DNA from: Candidatus Aquiluna sp. IMCC13023
GTDB taxonomy: Bacteria > Actinomycetota > Actinomycetes > Actinomycetales > Microbacteriaceae
Length of the DNA stretch: 64,000 nucleotides
Reading direction: 5' to 3'
Assembly (NCBI RefSeq): GCF_000257665.1
Contig: NZ_AJKR01000002.1
Span: 124,001 to 188,000 of the forward strand
Shown here: in pieces, positions 16,248 through 24,349 of the stretch
Layout of the letters: the number at the start of each line of letters is the position of its first letter
Position numbering within the stretch: the stretch's first letter is position 1
The notes under the pieces: generated by a model
The model's database searches: none
What the model was told of the DNA's origin: nothing
What the model saw: the letters and a program-made list of their open reading frames with translations, nothing else
Translations under genes and position numbers: made by a program

Positions 16248-17879
16248 CTAAAGATCAATAATCGATCTGGTGCCAGTCGCAGTCTCAACTAGTTCTGGGG
16301 GATTGAGTGAGATTGAATTTAGCCAAGATGCGCCGATTCCATTAGTGGGTGTCGCAGACAGTCGCCCATTGGTTTCGATTATGAGCTGGTCGGCATTGCT
16401 CGGGGCAAAGTGGAATGTGATTTTGGTGGCTTGCAGGTGCCTAACAGAGTTCGAAATTGATTCTTCAATCACCTGAACGAGCAAGGGGGCCATCGAGTGT
16501 CGGCTGAAAGTCTCGGGGCTGAAGTTTATCTCCACGTCAGCTATCCCGCGCCATGCAGCAATTGAACCAAAGGCTCTTGACGCCGGGTCAAGCGTGGAGT
16601 TTTCAAAGTCTTCGCTGACAGACTTGTTGATCCAAGCCCCCAGCTGTTCCCAGGCAGCCTTGGCGTCGGTTGGGTTTTGGGATTCCGAGGCGGCCTGCAG
16701 CTGCAGAGAGAGAACTGTCAATTCGGATTGCAGTGAGTTGTGAATGAATCCTGCAAGATTTTCATCACCAGTCACGGGAGCGCTAGCATTTTGTTTCTCT
16801 AGTTCCTCAACAAGTGCCACCCTGCTCTTGCGCAAGACAGCCAGGCTGGCATCAAAGACGATCGTGACGCCCAGCCAAAGCGGAGCGACAAGGGTAAACG
16901 GGTTCATGGGGAACAAGGCAGACGTGTAGCCAGCCAATTGCACCAGTAGGTCGTCCACGAAAATCGGAATGGTTGAAATTGCAACCAGAAAGACAATGTT
17001 GAATAGTGCGGCCCTGGAAGGAGCTCGATCTTGGTTTTTTGGCCGGAAGGCAATCGAAAATAGGGCGACGAGAGGAAGGACGAGGCTGGCTAGCAATACC
17101 CGCTCGATGCTAAAGACAGAAATTAGGCCTAATAAAAACATGGCCTCGATCGCAAGGACTCGCCCAAGCGAGTAGTCCAGGTCAATGATTGCCTGTTTCG
17201 AAACCTCGGAGAACCTTGCCTTAGGAGCACTTACTCTGCTGTCCATCCAGATTTTGTGGCTCATCGGCCTGACGAATTGTTCAGACTCGGTGCGAACGGC
17301 CTTAGCCGCCATGCTGAGATTATCTGCGGTTGCATCCCGTCCATTTACTAACTTCCCAAGTGACTGCAGGACGCGAGTGAGTTCGTCCATTGCCAGCTGG
17401 TTTGGGGTTGCCGGTGAAAGTGGATCAATATTTCTAGGAGCGCCGGCTGCAACTTGGTTTCTGAGTGCCCTATATTTGGTATTGAAGGCCGCACCCTCAT
17501 GAACTAGGTAGGTCGCGGCACTAAACCAAAAGCCAGTAAATAGTGCGGAGCTCAAAAGTCGACTGGCCATATCCACGGGATCGACAAGCCCGAAAGGTCC
17601 GTCGAAGATAACCATCAAAACCCCCCGAACGCTGCCGATAAACAGCCCAAAGACAGCAAGCTGTATTAATGACAATCGGTGACCGGTCAGCGCAAGCATT
17701 TTTATCGCAACGAGGGTAACTAGCCCTAGTACTCCGACCTGCAACACACCAAACCCAATGCCGGTTGGGATTTCCGCAGCGCTTGGCACGTAGGCAAGAG
17801 GCGTTGCAAGTATCGGCATGATTGCAAATAGCAGGAAGCCTCGAAGGCTTAGGTCGACCCTTATTGATAACCAGGTCAC
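16248..17879 (-). CDS. Membrane sensor histidine kinase with degenerate ATP-binding domain
   Basis: A 543-residue protein. Several hydrophobic segments lie in residues 12-125 and 240-345, giving a polytopic sensor without a large external loop. The putative phosphoacceptor helix is ENLAGFIHNSLQSELTVLSL with H380. The catalytic region has an N-box-like EESISNSVRH (E472-E473, N477), but the G1 box is unusual (ETNGRLSATP) and only NGIGASWL resembles the G2/lid region. The usual DxGxG is missing. The partner response regulator lies immediately upstream and overlaps by 4 bases (ATGA). It may be a weak kinase, a phosphatase or a degenerate sensor. Confidence 0.78.
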   Translation of the reverse strand: MTWLSIRVDLSLRGFLLFAIMPILATPLAYVPSAAEIPTGIGFGVLQVGVLGLVTLVAIKMLALTGHRLSLIQLAVFGLFIGSVRGVLMVIFDGPFGLVDPVDMASRLLSSALFTGFWFSAATYLVHEGAAFNTKYRALRNQVAAGAPRNIDPLSPATPNQLAMDELTRVLQSLGKLVNGRDATADNLSMAAKAVRTESEQFVRPMSHKIWMDSRVSAPKARFSEVSKQAIIDLDYSLGRVLAIEAMFLLGLISVFSIERVLLASLVLPLVALFSIAFRPKNQDRAPSRAALFNIVFLVAISTIPIFVDDLLVQLAGYTSALFPMNPFTLVAPLWLGVTIVFDASLAVLRKSRVALVEELEKQNASAPVTGDENLAGFIHNSLQSELTVLSLQLQAASESQNPTDAKAAWEQLGAWINKSVSEDFENSTLDPASRAFGSIAAWRGIADVEINFSPETFSRHSMAPLLVQVIEESISNSVRHLQATKITFHFAPSNADQLIIETNGRLSATPTNGIGASWLNSISLNPPELVETATGTRSIIDL

Positions 17880-18514
17880 TGTGTCTCCGGAAGCTGCTGT
17901 CCGGTGCGATGCGAGAACTCTCTAACCAGTTGAACCCGAAGGTTGATGGTTGGGTCCAGTTCAATGTCTAATTGCGAAGCGATTCTTTTTATTACGTGCT
18001 CAACGGCGCTTTCAGAAACATCAAGGGTTTCGGCAATTTTTGAATTCTTCATACCTTGGGAAACTAGGCGCCAGACACGCATTTGATTATCCGTGAGAGT
18101 GCGTTCGTCAACCTGGTCTCGTTTGATTGACAGTGGCGCGTGCTTGGATCGCAAAATAGCCGTCACTATCTCACGAACTCCTGAAATCTTCGATTTTGTT
18201 AGATATATGGACCCGGCTGGAAGCTCGGATTGAGACTCCAACAGACGAGGATCTGAAAAGCTGGTGAGAAAAATTAGGCCAATCTGCGGGTTTATTGCTC
18301 GCAGCGAGACGGCAATGTCAATGCCGGTGGGGCCAGGACCTAGGTATAGGTCCAACACAGCCACATCAACCAGTTCATTCTTTACCGCTTCAATTGCCTC
18401 CCCAGCCCGTGATGTGGCGACAACCACGTGCAAACCGGCTGATTCAAAGGAGACCAAAGACAAAGAGCGCAGGTAGCTGTCGTCTTCGACTATCAGAACG
18501 TTTGCTAGGGACAT
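17876..18514 (-). CDS. NarL/LuxR-family response regulator
   Basis: A 212-residue protein. The receiver domain (1-125) has the acid pair ED D11-D12, phosphoacceptor D55 in VAVLDLYLG, the switch residue in FLTSFSD and the conserved Lys in IYLTKSKI. The C-terminal LuxR-type helix-turn-helix (about 138-195) reads LTDNQMRVWRLVSQGMKNSK and VSESAVEHVIKRI. It is first in the operon with the kinase. It is divergent from the BspA-like surface-protein gene 125 bases away, so that gene is a natural candidate target (inference). Confidence 0.92.
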   Translation of the reverse strand: MSLANVLIVEDDSYLRSLSLVSFESAGLHVVVATSRAGEAIEAVKNELVDVAVLDLYLGPGPTGIDIAVSLRAINPQIGLIFLTSFSDPRLLESQSELPAGSIYLTKSKISGVREIVTAILRSKHAPLSIKRDQVDERTLTDNQMRVWRLVSQGMKNSKIAETLDVSESAVEHVIKRIASQLDIELDPTINLRVQLVREFSHRTGQQLPETQ

Positions 18515-18638
18515 AGCTTTAGTATCGGCCGTTTTTTGACAAATCGCACCTTGAACGTGGGGTAAACCTCCACCTAATTGTTTATTCAGTCAGTTGAGCC
18601 CTAAATTCGCATTAATTAGTTACTTAAAGGGAGCTCTT

Positions 18639-21600
18639 ATGTTGCTGAAATCGAAGAAATTGTCACTAATCGCTGTGCTGGCCTTACTGGGCGCAACCCT
18701 AGTTGCACCGCCAGCGTGGGCTGCTAATATCGTGCCCTGCTCAGCCGGCGGCTCGTTCGAGATCATCGGTGATGGGGTCTATCGTGGCACTAGTTGTGCG
18801 GGGCATGCAGAGATCCCGAACGGCATAACTAACATCGCCTCGTTCCTAAATGCCAAATCGTTAACCTCAATAACCTTCCCAAACAGCCTTAGAACAATCG
18901 AATCCTTTGCCTTCGATCGAGCTGGTCTCGAGACAGTAACTTTTGCAGCTGGAAGTTCTCTAAAATCAATTGGCGCGTTTGCCTTCGACCGCACCGCTCT
19001 ACGATCAATAACCATCCCAAGCAGCGTGACTTCAATCGGGAACTATGCGTTCACTAGATCAACTTCTCTTAAAACAGTAACTTTCGCAGGCAATGCACCA
19101 GGGACTGTTGGCACTGAAGTCTTCTCTCAGGTTTCTGCTGATGCAGTTGTGAACATTGGTGGTAGTGCCGAAGGGTTCGGTTCGGGGACTACGTGGAAGG
19201 GCCTAACGCTTGTTAGAGGCTTCGCACAGGGGCCTATTGACTGCAGCATAAGAGGCACGTTCACGGTCACGGAAAATGTGGTTACCGGAAACTCAAGTTG
19301 CGAAGGGGCGGCAGTAATCCCGGAAACCGTCACTTCGATCGGAAGAAATGCGTTCGATGACGCCATCTTTCTGACCTCAATAACCATCCCAAACAGCGTC
19401 ACTTCAATCGAAGAATCGGCGTTTGCAGGAGCCGTGAGGTTAGTAACGGTAACCATCCCAAACAGCGTCACTTCAATCGAAAAATATGCGTTCTACCGCA
19501 ACGCGGGTCTTAAGACAGTAACTTTCGCAGCTGGAAGTGCTCTACGATCAATCGGCGCCGGTGCGTTTTATCGCGCCGATTCGTTGACATCAATAACCAT
19601 CCCAGGCCGCGTCACTTCAATCGAAGCCCGGGCGTTCATGTTGTCCCCTTTTCTTGCGACAGTAACTTTCGCAGCTGGAAGTGCTCTACGATCAATTGGC
19701 GCTGGTGCGTTCGAATGGACAAACTTGGATTCGATAACCATCCCAAACAGCGTCACCTCAATCGGGAACTATGCGTTCTACAACAACTCGTCTCTTAACA
19801 CAGTAACTTTCGCAGCTGGAAGTGCTCTACGATCAATTGGCGCTGGTGCGTTCGAAAACGCCACCAAACTTGGGTCAATAACCATCCCAAACAGCGTCAC
19901 CTCAATCGGGAACTATGCGTTCGAAGACTCCACCTCACTAACCTCGGTTACCTTTGAGACTGGCAGTGAGCTGAAGTCAATCGGAAAAGCTGCGTTCTAC
20001 GGCGTCACCAAACTAGGATCAATAATCATCCCAAACAGCGTGACTTCAATCGGCGACTTTGCGTTCTACAAAGCCACCTCACTAACCTCGCTTACCTTTG
20101 AGACTGGCAGTGAGCTGAAGTCAATCGGCATGCGTGCGTTCGAAAACGCCACCAAACTCGGGTCAATAACCATCCCAAACAGCGTCACCTCAATCGGGAA
20201 CTATGCGTTCAAAAACGCCACCTCACTAACCTCGGTTACCTTTGAGACTGGCAGTGAGCTGAAGTCAATCGGACAAGAAGCGTTCTACGGCGTCACCAAA
20301 CTTGGGTCAATAACCATCCCAAACAGCGTGACTTCAATCGGACAAGAAGCGTTCAAAAACTGCACCTCACTAACCTCGGTGACCTTTGAAGGGAAAGCAC
20401 CAACGACTGTTGGCACTGACGCCTTCAGTTCAGTAGGCAATGATGCGGTGGCGAACATTGGTTCTGCTGCCACCGGCTTCGGCGAAGCGACCACATGGAA
20501 CGGCCTAACAATTGTTCAAGCTGCAGAAATCAGTTCTGTGGACTGTAGCGCGGGCGGCTCGTTCACAATCACGGACAATGTGGTTACTGGAAGCACAGAC
20601 TGCGCGGGGACAGCAATAATCCCGAACAGCGTCACTTCAATCGGCAACTTTGCTTTCTCCAACGCCACCGCACTAACTTCGGTGACCTTTGAGGCCGGCA
20701 GTGTGCTCACTTCAATCGGCGACGCTGCGTTCGTAAACGCCACCTCACTAACCTCAATAACCATCCCGGACAGCGTCATTTCAATCGGCGACGCTGCGTT
20801 CGTAAACGCCACCTCACTAACCTCAATAACCATCCCGGACAGCGTCATTTCAATCGGCGTAGGTGCGTTCTCCGGCGCCACCTCACTAACCTCAATAACC
20901 ATCCCGGACAGCGTCACTTCAATCGGCGAAGAAGCGTTCGAAAACGCCACGTCACTGGCCTCCGTGACCTTTGAGGGCAATGCACCGGGGTCTGTTGGCA
21001 GCAGAGCCTTCGGCAATGTAGGTGCTGATGCGGTGGCGAACATTGGTTCTGCTGCCACCGGCTTCGGCGAAGCGACCACATGGAACGGCCTAACAATTGT
21101 TAGAGCCGAAGACACGACTCTTCCAACAGTTACTCCGGTCACCGGAGAAACCAATGCCGGTGCAACTCTGGTGATCAAGGGTACGAACATGGATCGAATT
21201 ACTGAAGTAAAAATTGGAGGCACAGTCGCTCCGATCACTGCCAGGACCACAACCTCCGTTACGGTCACCGTGCCTGCGGGCCTAGCCGTTGGAGACTACA
21301 CAATTTCGCTTACAACAGATGAAGCGACTTTGCTGGCCGGAGGTGTGGCCAAAGTTGTGGCCTTGGCTCCTCCAACAGCTACTCCTGTATCTGGAGACAC
21401 CAATGCAGGTGCAACTCTGGTGATCAAAGGTACGAACATGGATCGAATTACTGAAGTAAAAATTGGAGGCACAGTCGCTCCGATCACTGCCAGGACCACA
21501 ACCTCCGTTACTGTCACCGTGCCTGCGGGCCTAGCCGTTGGAGACTACACAATTTCGCTTACGACGGATGACGCGACTTTGCTGGCTGGAGGTGTGGCCC

Positions 21601-21860
21601 AAGTTGTTGCCGGTGAGGTCAAGGCTGCTACAAACCAAAAAGTAAATGCAGGATCCTTCAATACTTATGTTGCTGTTTATGCCAAGGGCTACAAAGGGCA
21701 AACACTGGTTTGGAAGATCGCTGGTAAGTGGTTCAGTACTATTCTCACCGAGGACTACCAGGTGTTCCAAAGAAAGACAATCGCAGTTGGATTGGAAGTC
21801 AAAGTTGACCTATTTATTGACGGAGAGAGACTGCTAGCAAAGAAGGTGCTCACCAGGTAG
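18639..21860 (+). CDS. Giant BspA-like leucine-rich-repeat surface protein with two IPT/TIG domains
   Basis: A 1073-residue secreted protein from ATG 18639 (preceded by AAAGGGAG; a TTG 45 bases upstream is less likely). Signal peptide: about residues 1-29, ending PPAWA-A. The body is built of BspA-type LRR_5 units, roughly SxTSIGxxAFxxxTxLTSVTF, grouped in three blocks that each begin with CS-GGSF/T...GxxxC and end with a GLTIVR-type strand. Two near-identical IPT/TIG domains follow (about 830-990). The last ~75 residues, KVNAGSFNTYVAVYAKGYKG onward, also end the 38-kb surface protein. There is no LPXTG or SLH motif, so this tail is a candidate attachment or export domain. Relatives act in adhesion. 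Confidence 0.88.
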   Translation: MLLKSKKLSLIAVLALLGATLVAPPAWAANIVPCSAGGSFEIIGDGVYRGTSCAGHAEIPNGITNIASFLNAKSLTSITFPNSLRTIESFAFDRAGLETVTFAAGSSLKSIGAFAFDRTALRSITIPSSVTSIGNYAFTRSTSLKTVTFAGNAPGTVGTEVFSQVSADAVVNIGGSAEGFGSGTTWKGLTLVRGFAQGPIDCSIRGTFTVTENVVTGNSSCEGAAVIPETVTSIGRNAFDDAIFLTSITIPNSVTSIEESAFAGAVRLVTVTIPNSVTSIEKYAFYRNAGLKTVTFAAGSALRSIGAGAFYRADSLTSITIPGRVTSIEARAFMLSPFLATVTFAAGSALRSIGAGAFEWTNLDSITIPNSVTSIGNYAFYNNSSLNTVTFAAGSALRSIGAGAFENATKLGSITIPNSVTSIGNYAFEDSTSLTSVTFETGSELKSIGKAAFYGVTKLGSIIIPNSVTSIGDFAFYKATSLTSLTFETGSELKSIGMRAFENATKLGSITIPNSVTSIGNYAFKNATSLTSVTFETGSELKSIGQEAFYGVTKLGSITIPNSVTSIGQEAFKNCTSLTSVTFEGKAPTTVGTDAFSSVGNDAVANIGSAATGFGEATTWNGLTIVQAAEISSVDCSAGGSFTITDNVVTGSTDCAGTAIIPNSVTSIGNFAFSNATALTSVTFEAGSVLTSIGDAAFVNATSLTSITIPDSVISIGDAAFVNATSLTSITIPDSVISIGVGAFSGATSLTSITIPDSVTSIGEEAFENATSLASVTFEGNAPGSVGSRAFGNVGADAVANIGSAATGFGEATTWNGLTIVRAEDTTLPTVTPVTGETNAGATLVIKGTNMDRITEVKIGGTVAPITARTTTSVTVTVPAGLAVGDYTISLTTDEATLLAGGVAKVVALAPPTATPVSGDTNAGATLVIKGTNMDRITEVKIGGTVAPITARTTTSVTVTVPAGLAVGDYTISLTTDDATLLAGGVAQVVAGEVKAATNQKVNAGSFNTYVAVYAKGYKGQTLVWKIAGKWFSTILTEDYQVFQRKTIAVGLEVKVDLFIDGERLLAKKVLTR
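20711..20986 (+). repeat. Four tandem 69-bp LRR units
   Basis: The phrase TTCAATCGGCG starts at 20711, 20780, 20849 and 20918, exactly 69 bases (23 codons) apart. Units 1 and 2 are nearly identical at the base level (encoding SIGDAAFVNATSLTSITIPD). Such identity implies recent duplication and makes the array prone to copy-number change. Confidence 0.9.
21123..21620 (+). repeat. Tandem 249-bp duplication encoding two IPT/TIG domains
   Basis: CCAACAG begins units at 21123 and 21372, a 249-base (83-codon) period. Most of the unit is identical, including GGTACGAACATGGATCGAAT. The encoded block TNAGATLVIKGTNMDRITEV is an IPT/TIG immunoglobulin-like domain. The duplication looks recent. Confidence 0.9.
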
Positions 21861-21894
21861 TTAGCTTCGGCAGACAGTCCGCGCAACAGGCGGT

Positions 21895-21965
21895 CGGAAG
21901 TTCGACCTCTTTCAAGTGCAAAGAAACCCAAGATGTCTTTCACGACATCTTGGGTTTCTTCATTT
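21895..21965 (+). repeat. tRNA-Arg 3' relic plus hairpin terminator after the BspA-like gene
   Basis: GGTCGGAAGTTCGACCTCTT then TCAAGTGCA resembles the tRNA-Arg T-arm and acceptor (about 25 of 35 bases with the following spacer). AAGAAACCCAAGATGTC, loop TTTCAC, GACATCTTGGGTTTCTT forms a strong terminator, with the same TTCAC loop and TTTCTTCATTT tail as the tRNA-Arg terminator. It now serves the surface-protein gene. Confidence 0.65.
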
Positions 21966-22187
21966 CCTCTATTTGTCGGTGATGTCAGCTCTTGGCAACA
22001 ACTTTTGGTAACAGTGAGCTCGCCGATAAGTGGCTAGTTGTCTTGGAGCTTCTCAACTGCATTCCGTTTAGATTCCGTTCAACGGGCGGAAAGGGGCAGG
22101 AATGGGCATATCTGCACAGGGTGACTTGACCAATAAAATACTGGGATACAGTGCCACTGGCCCTCCATTTAGACGTACTGCAACATA

Positions 22188-22268
22188 ACTACGGATCAGA
22201 AGGTTGGGGGTTCGAGTCCCTCCAAGCACACTGAAACCAAAGAAGCCTTCACAACTTCTTGGGCTTCT
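22188..22268 (+). repeat. Putative attachment-site repeat, right copy (tRNA-Arg 3' half plus terminator)
   Basis: It matches 14981-15061 at 79 of 81 bases, in the same orientation and without indels. The 5' half of the tRNA is absent, so this is not a functional gene. Together the copies bound 7.2 kb. The flanking gap 21966-22384 holds nothing else recognisable. Confidence 0.88.
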
Positions 22269-22384
22269 AAATATATTTGGTATTCGCCTCACCGGGCTTT
22301 GGGCTCATTAGGGCAATGGGAACTAGGGGCCATGACCGAGTGGTTTGTATCTCGAGAGCGTCCTAGAACCACTGGCTAGATGGC

Positions 22385-22927
22385 CTAATGTCCAGGGCCC
22401 GCGATTAATCTTGCTAGTTCGATAGCGCTTTCTACGGACGCCTCGCTTGGGCTCAGTTTGCAATTAAGGAATGCTCCGTCATAAACGAGCATCAACTTTG
22501 AAACCTTTTTTTGGTCACCCTTTACTGAGGATGCGAAATAGTTCATGATCAGTCCACGGTAGAGATCGACCTCATCACGAACCGCCTTGGATTCAGGCAT
22601 TTCTACAAGTGCATTGGAAAATGGGCAACCATAGAATTCGCCATTTTCTAAAGTCAGTTTGAGCAGTGAAAACGGTGCTTCAACGGACTTCTTCGCTTCT
22701 GGGTCGAGTTGCTCAAGGGCTTCGGCAAATTGTTCACGAATTCTGCGCAAGTAAGTCACGACAATTTCCTCTTTGCTCGCAAAGTTGTTGTACATGGTCG
22801 CCTTGGCTACGCCAGCATCAGCGATAATTCGATCGATTCCAGTGTTATTTATGCCGCGTTTATAAAACAGAGCGGAGGCCGTATTCAGGATGCGGTTTTT
22901 GGCAGAAACAATCGACTTATTTTCCAT
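22385..22927 (-). CDS. TetR/AcrR-family transcriptional repressor of the sulfur/redox locus
   Basis: A 180-residue regulator. The N-terminal TetR helix-turn-helix (about residues 8-55) reads NRILNTASALFYKRGINNTG then AKATMYNNFASKEE. The C-terminal ligand domain has one Cys in the segment EFYGCPFSNALVE and another near the end (FLNCKLS), which might respond to sulfur or redox species (inference). It is divergent from the membrane-protein/glutaredoxin genes. The intergenic region has a sigma70-like promoter with two AGACAG/CTGTCT palindromes, and the same palindromes recur before the rhodanese operon at 24.15 kb. It is therefore probably autoregulated and controls both units. Confidence 0.9.
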   Translation of the reverse strand: MENKSIVSAKNRILNTASALFYKRGINNTGIDRIIADAGVAKATMYNNFASKEEIVVTYLRRIREQFAEALEQLDPEAKKSVEAPFSLLKLTLENGEFYGCPFSNALVEMPESKAVRDEVDLYRGLIMNYFASSVKGDQKKVSKLMLVYDGAFLNCKLSPSEASVESAIELARLIAGPGH

Positions 22928-22931
22928 TGCT

Positions 22932-22983
22932 TGACATTACCAGACAAGTCTGTATGGTAGACGCAGTAGACAGACCTGTCTAT
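22932..22983 (+). promoter_or_regulatory. Promoter with two TetR-type operators (first copy)
   Basis: TTGACA (22932) and TATGGT (22954) are 16 bases apart. Operator 1, CAGACAAGTCTG (22942-22953), sits in the spacer. Operator 2, TAGACAGACCTGTCTA (22968-22983), sits just after the -10 with perfect 7-bp arms. Binding at either site would block polymerase. The arrangement repeats at 24.15 kb. Confidence 0.8.
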
Positions 22984-23000
22984 CAGCAAAGGAAGCAAAA

Positions 23001-23320
23001 ATGTCGATCAAAAATAAGCTCACAGCTGGCCTATTTGGAGAATCTTAGGCCTAGTTATTCATTTGATGATGTCGATTGCAACACGCATTGGTTTTATTCT
23101 GGTTATCGGAAACGTAGCCTTCAAATCCAATGGCGCGACCGTTCTATGGAGCATGGCTTACGCCGTTGCTTGGTGGGTAATGGGAGTGCTAATCGCCATG
23201 CCATTGATGTTTGGTCAGGTGCTGTTTGCCCTTGACGCCACGACGCTTTTGTCCCTAATGGGCCACGTTATTTACGGCCTAATTATGGCCTTTGTTGCAA
23301 AAAAGATAATCACTAAATAG
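23001..23320 (+). pseudogene. Small three-helix membrane protein, frameshifted
   Basis: Translation from ATG 23001 gives MSIKNKLTAGLFG then hits TAG. If one G is restored in GGAGAATC (around 23038), the frame continues as GILGLVIHLMMSIATRIGFI and runs through to 23320, giving a protein of about 106 residues with three hydrophobic helices. The downstream part alone, from TTG 23063, is still open. It is the first gene after the TetR operator and is followed by the glutaredoxin gene. Either it is a recent pseudogene or the base was lost in assembly. No family name can be assigned. Confidence 0.7.
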
Positions 23321-23337
23321 AAAGAGAAGGAAGAAAA

Positions 23338-23559
23338 ATGGTTACTGTTTACAGCCAGCCTGGCTGCAGTTCATGCGAGGCAACTAAGGCATATTTGGTT
23401 ACAAATCACGTCAAATTTACTGACAAAAATATTCGCGAGGATGCTGAAGGTCGTCGTGAGTTTGACGCCCTTGGCTATCAAGGGACTCCTGTCGTTGTTG
23501 CCGGAGACGAGCACTGGACCGGGCATGACCCAGTCAAGCTAGCGTCGCTAATTAGCTAG
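23338..23559 (+). CDS. Glutaredoxin-like redox protein (NrdH/mycoredoxin type)
   Basis: A 73-residue thioredoxin-fold protein with an N-terminal active site CSSC (residues 10-13, in YSQPGCSSCEATKAYL) and the cis-proline loop GYQGTPVVVAG. The length and motif fit actinobacterial NrdH-redoxin or mycoredoxin; without nrdE/F neighbours a general disulfide or persulfide reductase role is likelier. A good Shine-Dalgarno (GAGAAGGAAG) precedes it. It belongs to the TetR-controlled unit and fits sulfur handling together with the rhodanese and CcdA-like proteins downstream. Confidence 0.9.
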   Translation: MVTVYSQPGCSSCEATKAYLVTNHVKFTDKNIREDAEGRREFDALGYQGTPVVVAGDEHWTGHDPVKLASLIS

Positions 23560-23716
23560 CAGAATTGGAATATGCTTGGGTAGAAGCCCCACTTCGACTG
23601 TTGCAGCACCATTGCTCAAGATCCTGTTGCGTGACTGTGGCCCCGGCTTCGCAAAAAGACCCCACTCGAGCGGTTTTCAATTGAGAACCGAAGGTCGTAA
23701 CCTCAAGCGCCGAATC

Positions 23717-23747
23717 AACCGAGTCACCAGACACTAGTGACTCGGTT
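23717..23747 (+). terminator. Perfect 11-bp hairpin, terminator-like
   Basis: AACCGAGTCAC and GTGACTCGGTT pair perfectly around a 9-base loop, followed by TTGCGGTGTTTCTC. It lies in the 23560-23795 gap, which has no convincing gene, and probably ends the glutaredoxin transcript; it is also stable on the other strand. Confidence 0.65.
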
Positions 23748-23795
23748 GCGGTGTTTCTCGCGTAAGCGATTGTTGACTCTTGAAAGAGTGTATAG

Positions 23796-23990
23796 ATGGA
23801 GCTATTCAGCGAGTTAACCTGCCCCAACTGTGGTCAGATAGAAACTCATGAGATGCCAACACAGTGGTGCCAACACGCCTGGATCTGTGTTTCTTGCTCC
23901 TTTAGAGTCACCCCTAAGACCGGGGACTGTTGTGTTTACTGCTCATATGGTTCCGTAATTTGTCCTGTAAGACAACAAGAGCAGAGCTGA
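23796..23990 (+). CDS. Small Cys-rich protein (GDCCVYCSYG family)
   Basis: A 64-residue protein with nine cysteines. CPNCG (9-13) and CVSC (about 32-35) form a zinc-ribbon-like pair, and GDCCVYCSYGSVICP near the end is a signature seen in small proteins often located beside heavy-metal or redox genes. GAAAGAG lies just before the ATG. The conserved Cys spacing makes it a real gene despite its size. A metal or sulfur-carrier role is plausible; none is established by the sequence. The gap to the next gene (23991-24349) carries the second regulated promoter. Confidence 0.8.
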   Translation: MELFSELTCPNCGQIETHEMPTQWCQHAWICVSCSFRVTPKTGDCCVYCSYGSVICPVRQQEQS

Positions 23991-24147
23991 CCTGCACTCA
24001 AAGATGTGGCGTGCCGGCTAACGACAACTTTGTAGATCGCAGACGGGTGTTTCGTGATTGTTGCTAGTGACCTACCGGCGCTCTCCATCACCTGCAATAA
24101 CAGCAGTTCCTTGGCCTCGGCAGGGGGATACGGTGAAATATCCATAC

Positions 24148-24197
24148 TTGACAGTGGCAGACAGACCTGTATAGTTTTTAGTAGACAGAGCGGTCTC
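24148..24197 (+). promoter_or_regulatory. Promoter with TetR-type operators (second copy), before the rhodanese operon
   Basis: TTGACA (24148) and TATAGT (24170) are 16 bases apart. ACAGACCTGT (24161-24170) lies in the spacer and TAGACAGAGCGGTCTC (24182-24197) just downstream. The layout matches the operators at 22932-22983, so the TetR protein likely controls both units. The leader to the ATG at 24350 is about 170 bases and shows no further element. Confidence 0.78.
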
Positions 24198-24349
24198 TTG
24201 AGTCACAACTACAGGCACTGCTGTGAAGAGCGGTCATAAGAAAACGGGTGAATGTTGCCGTTTGTTACTCGCTCACTTTGACCTTGCGACAGCAGACCTT
24301 AGCTTTGATTTATCTCATTCAGACAACCAACAGAGGAACAGGAATATCC

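Noticed and set aside
18800-20990. Regularly spaced repeats resembling a CRISPR array
   Set aside because: The spacing is a multiple of three, the repeats encode LRR_5 units in a continuous frame, and the intervening sequence is also repetitive.
20516-21268. 250-codon open frame on the minus strand inside the BspA-like gene
   Set aside because: It is the antisense shadow of the LRR/TIG repeats; its own repeats mirror the sense units and there is no ribosome-binding site or family motif.
22188-22260. A second tRNA-Arg gene
   Set aside because: Only the 3' half is present; the D-arm and 5' acceptor strand are missing.
23552-23827. 91-codon minus-strand frame opposite the glutaredoxin/Cys-rich gene gap
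   Set aside because: It crosses a strong hairpin, overlaps both neighbours' ends and has no recognisable domain; treated as chance.
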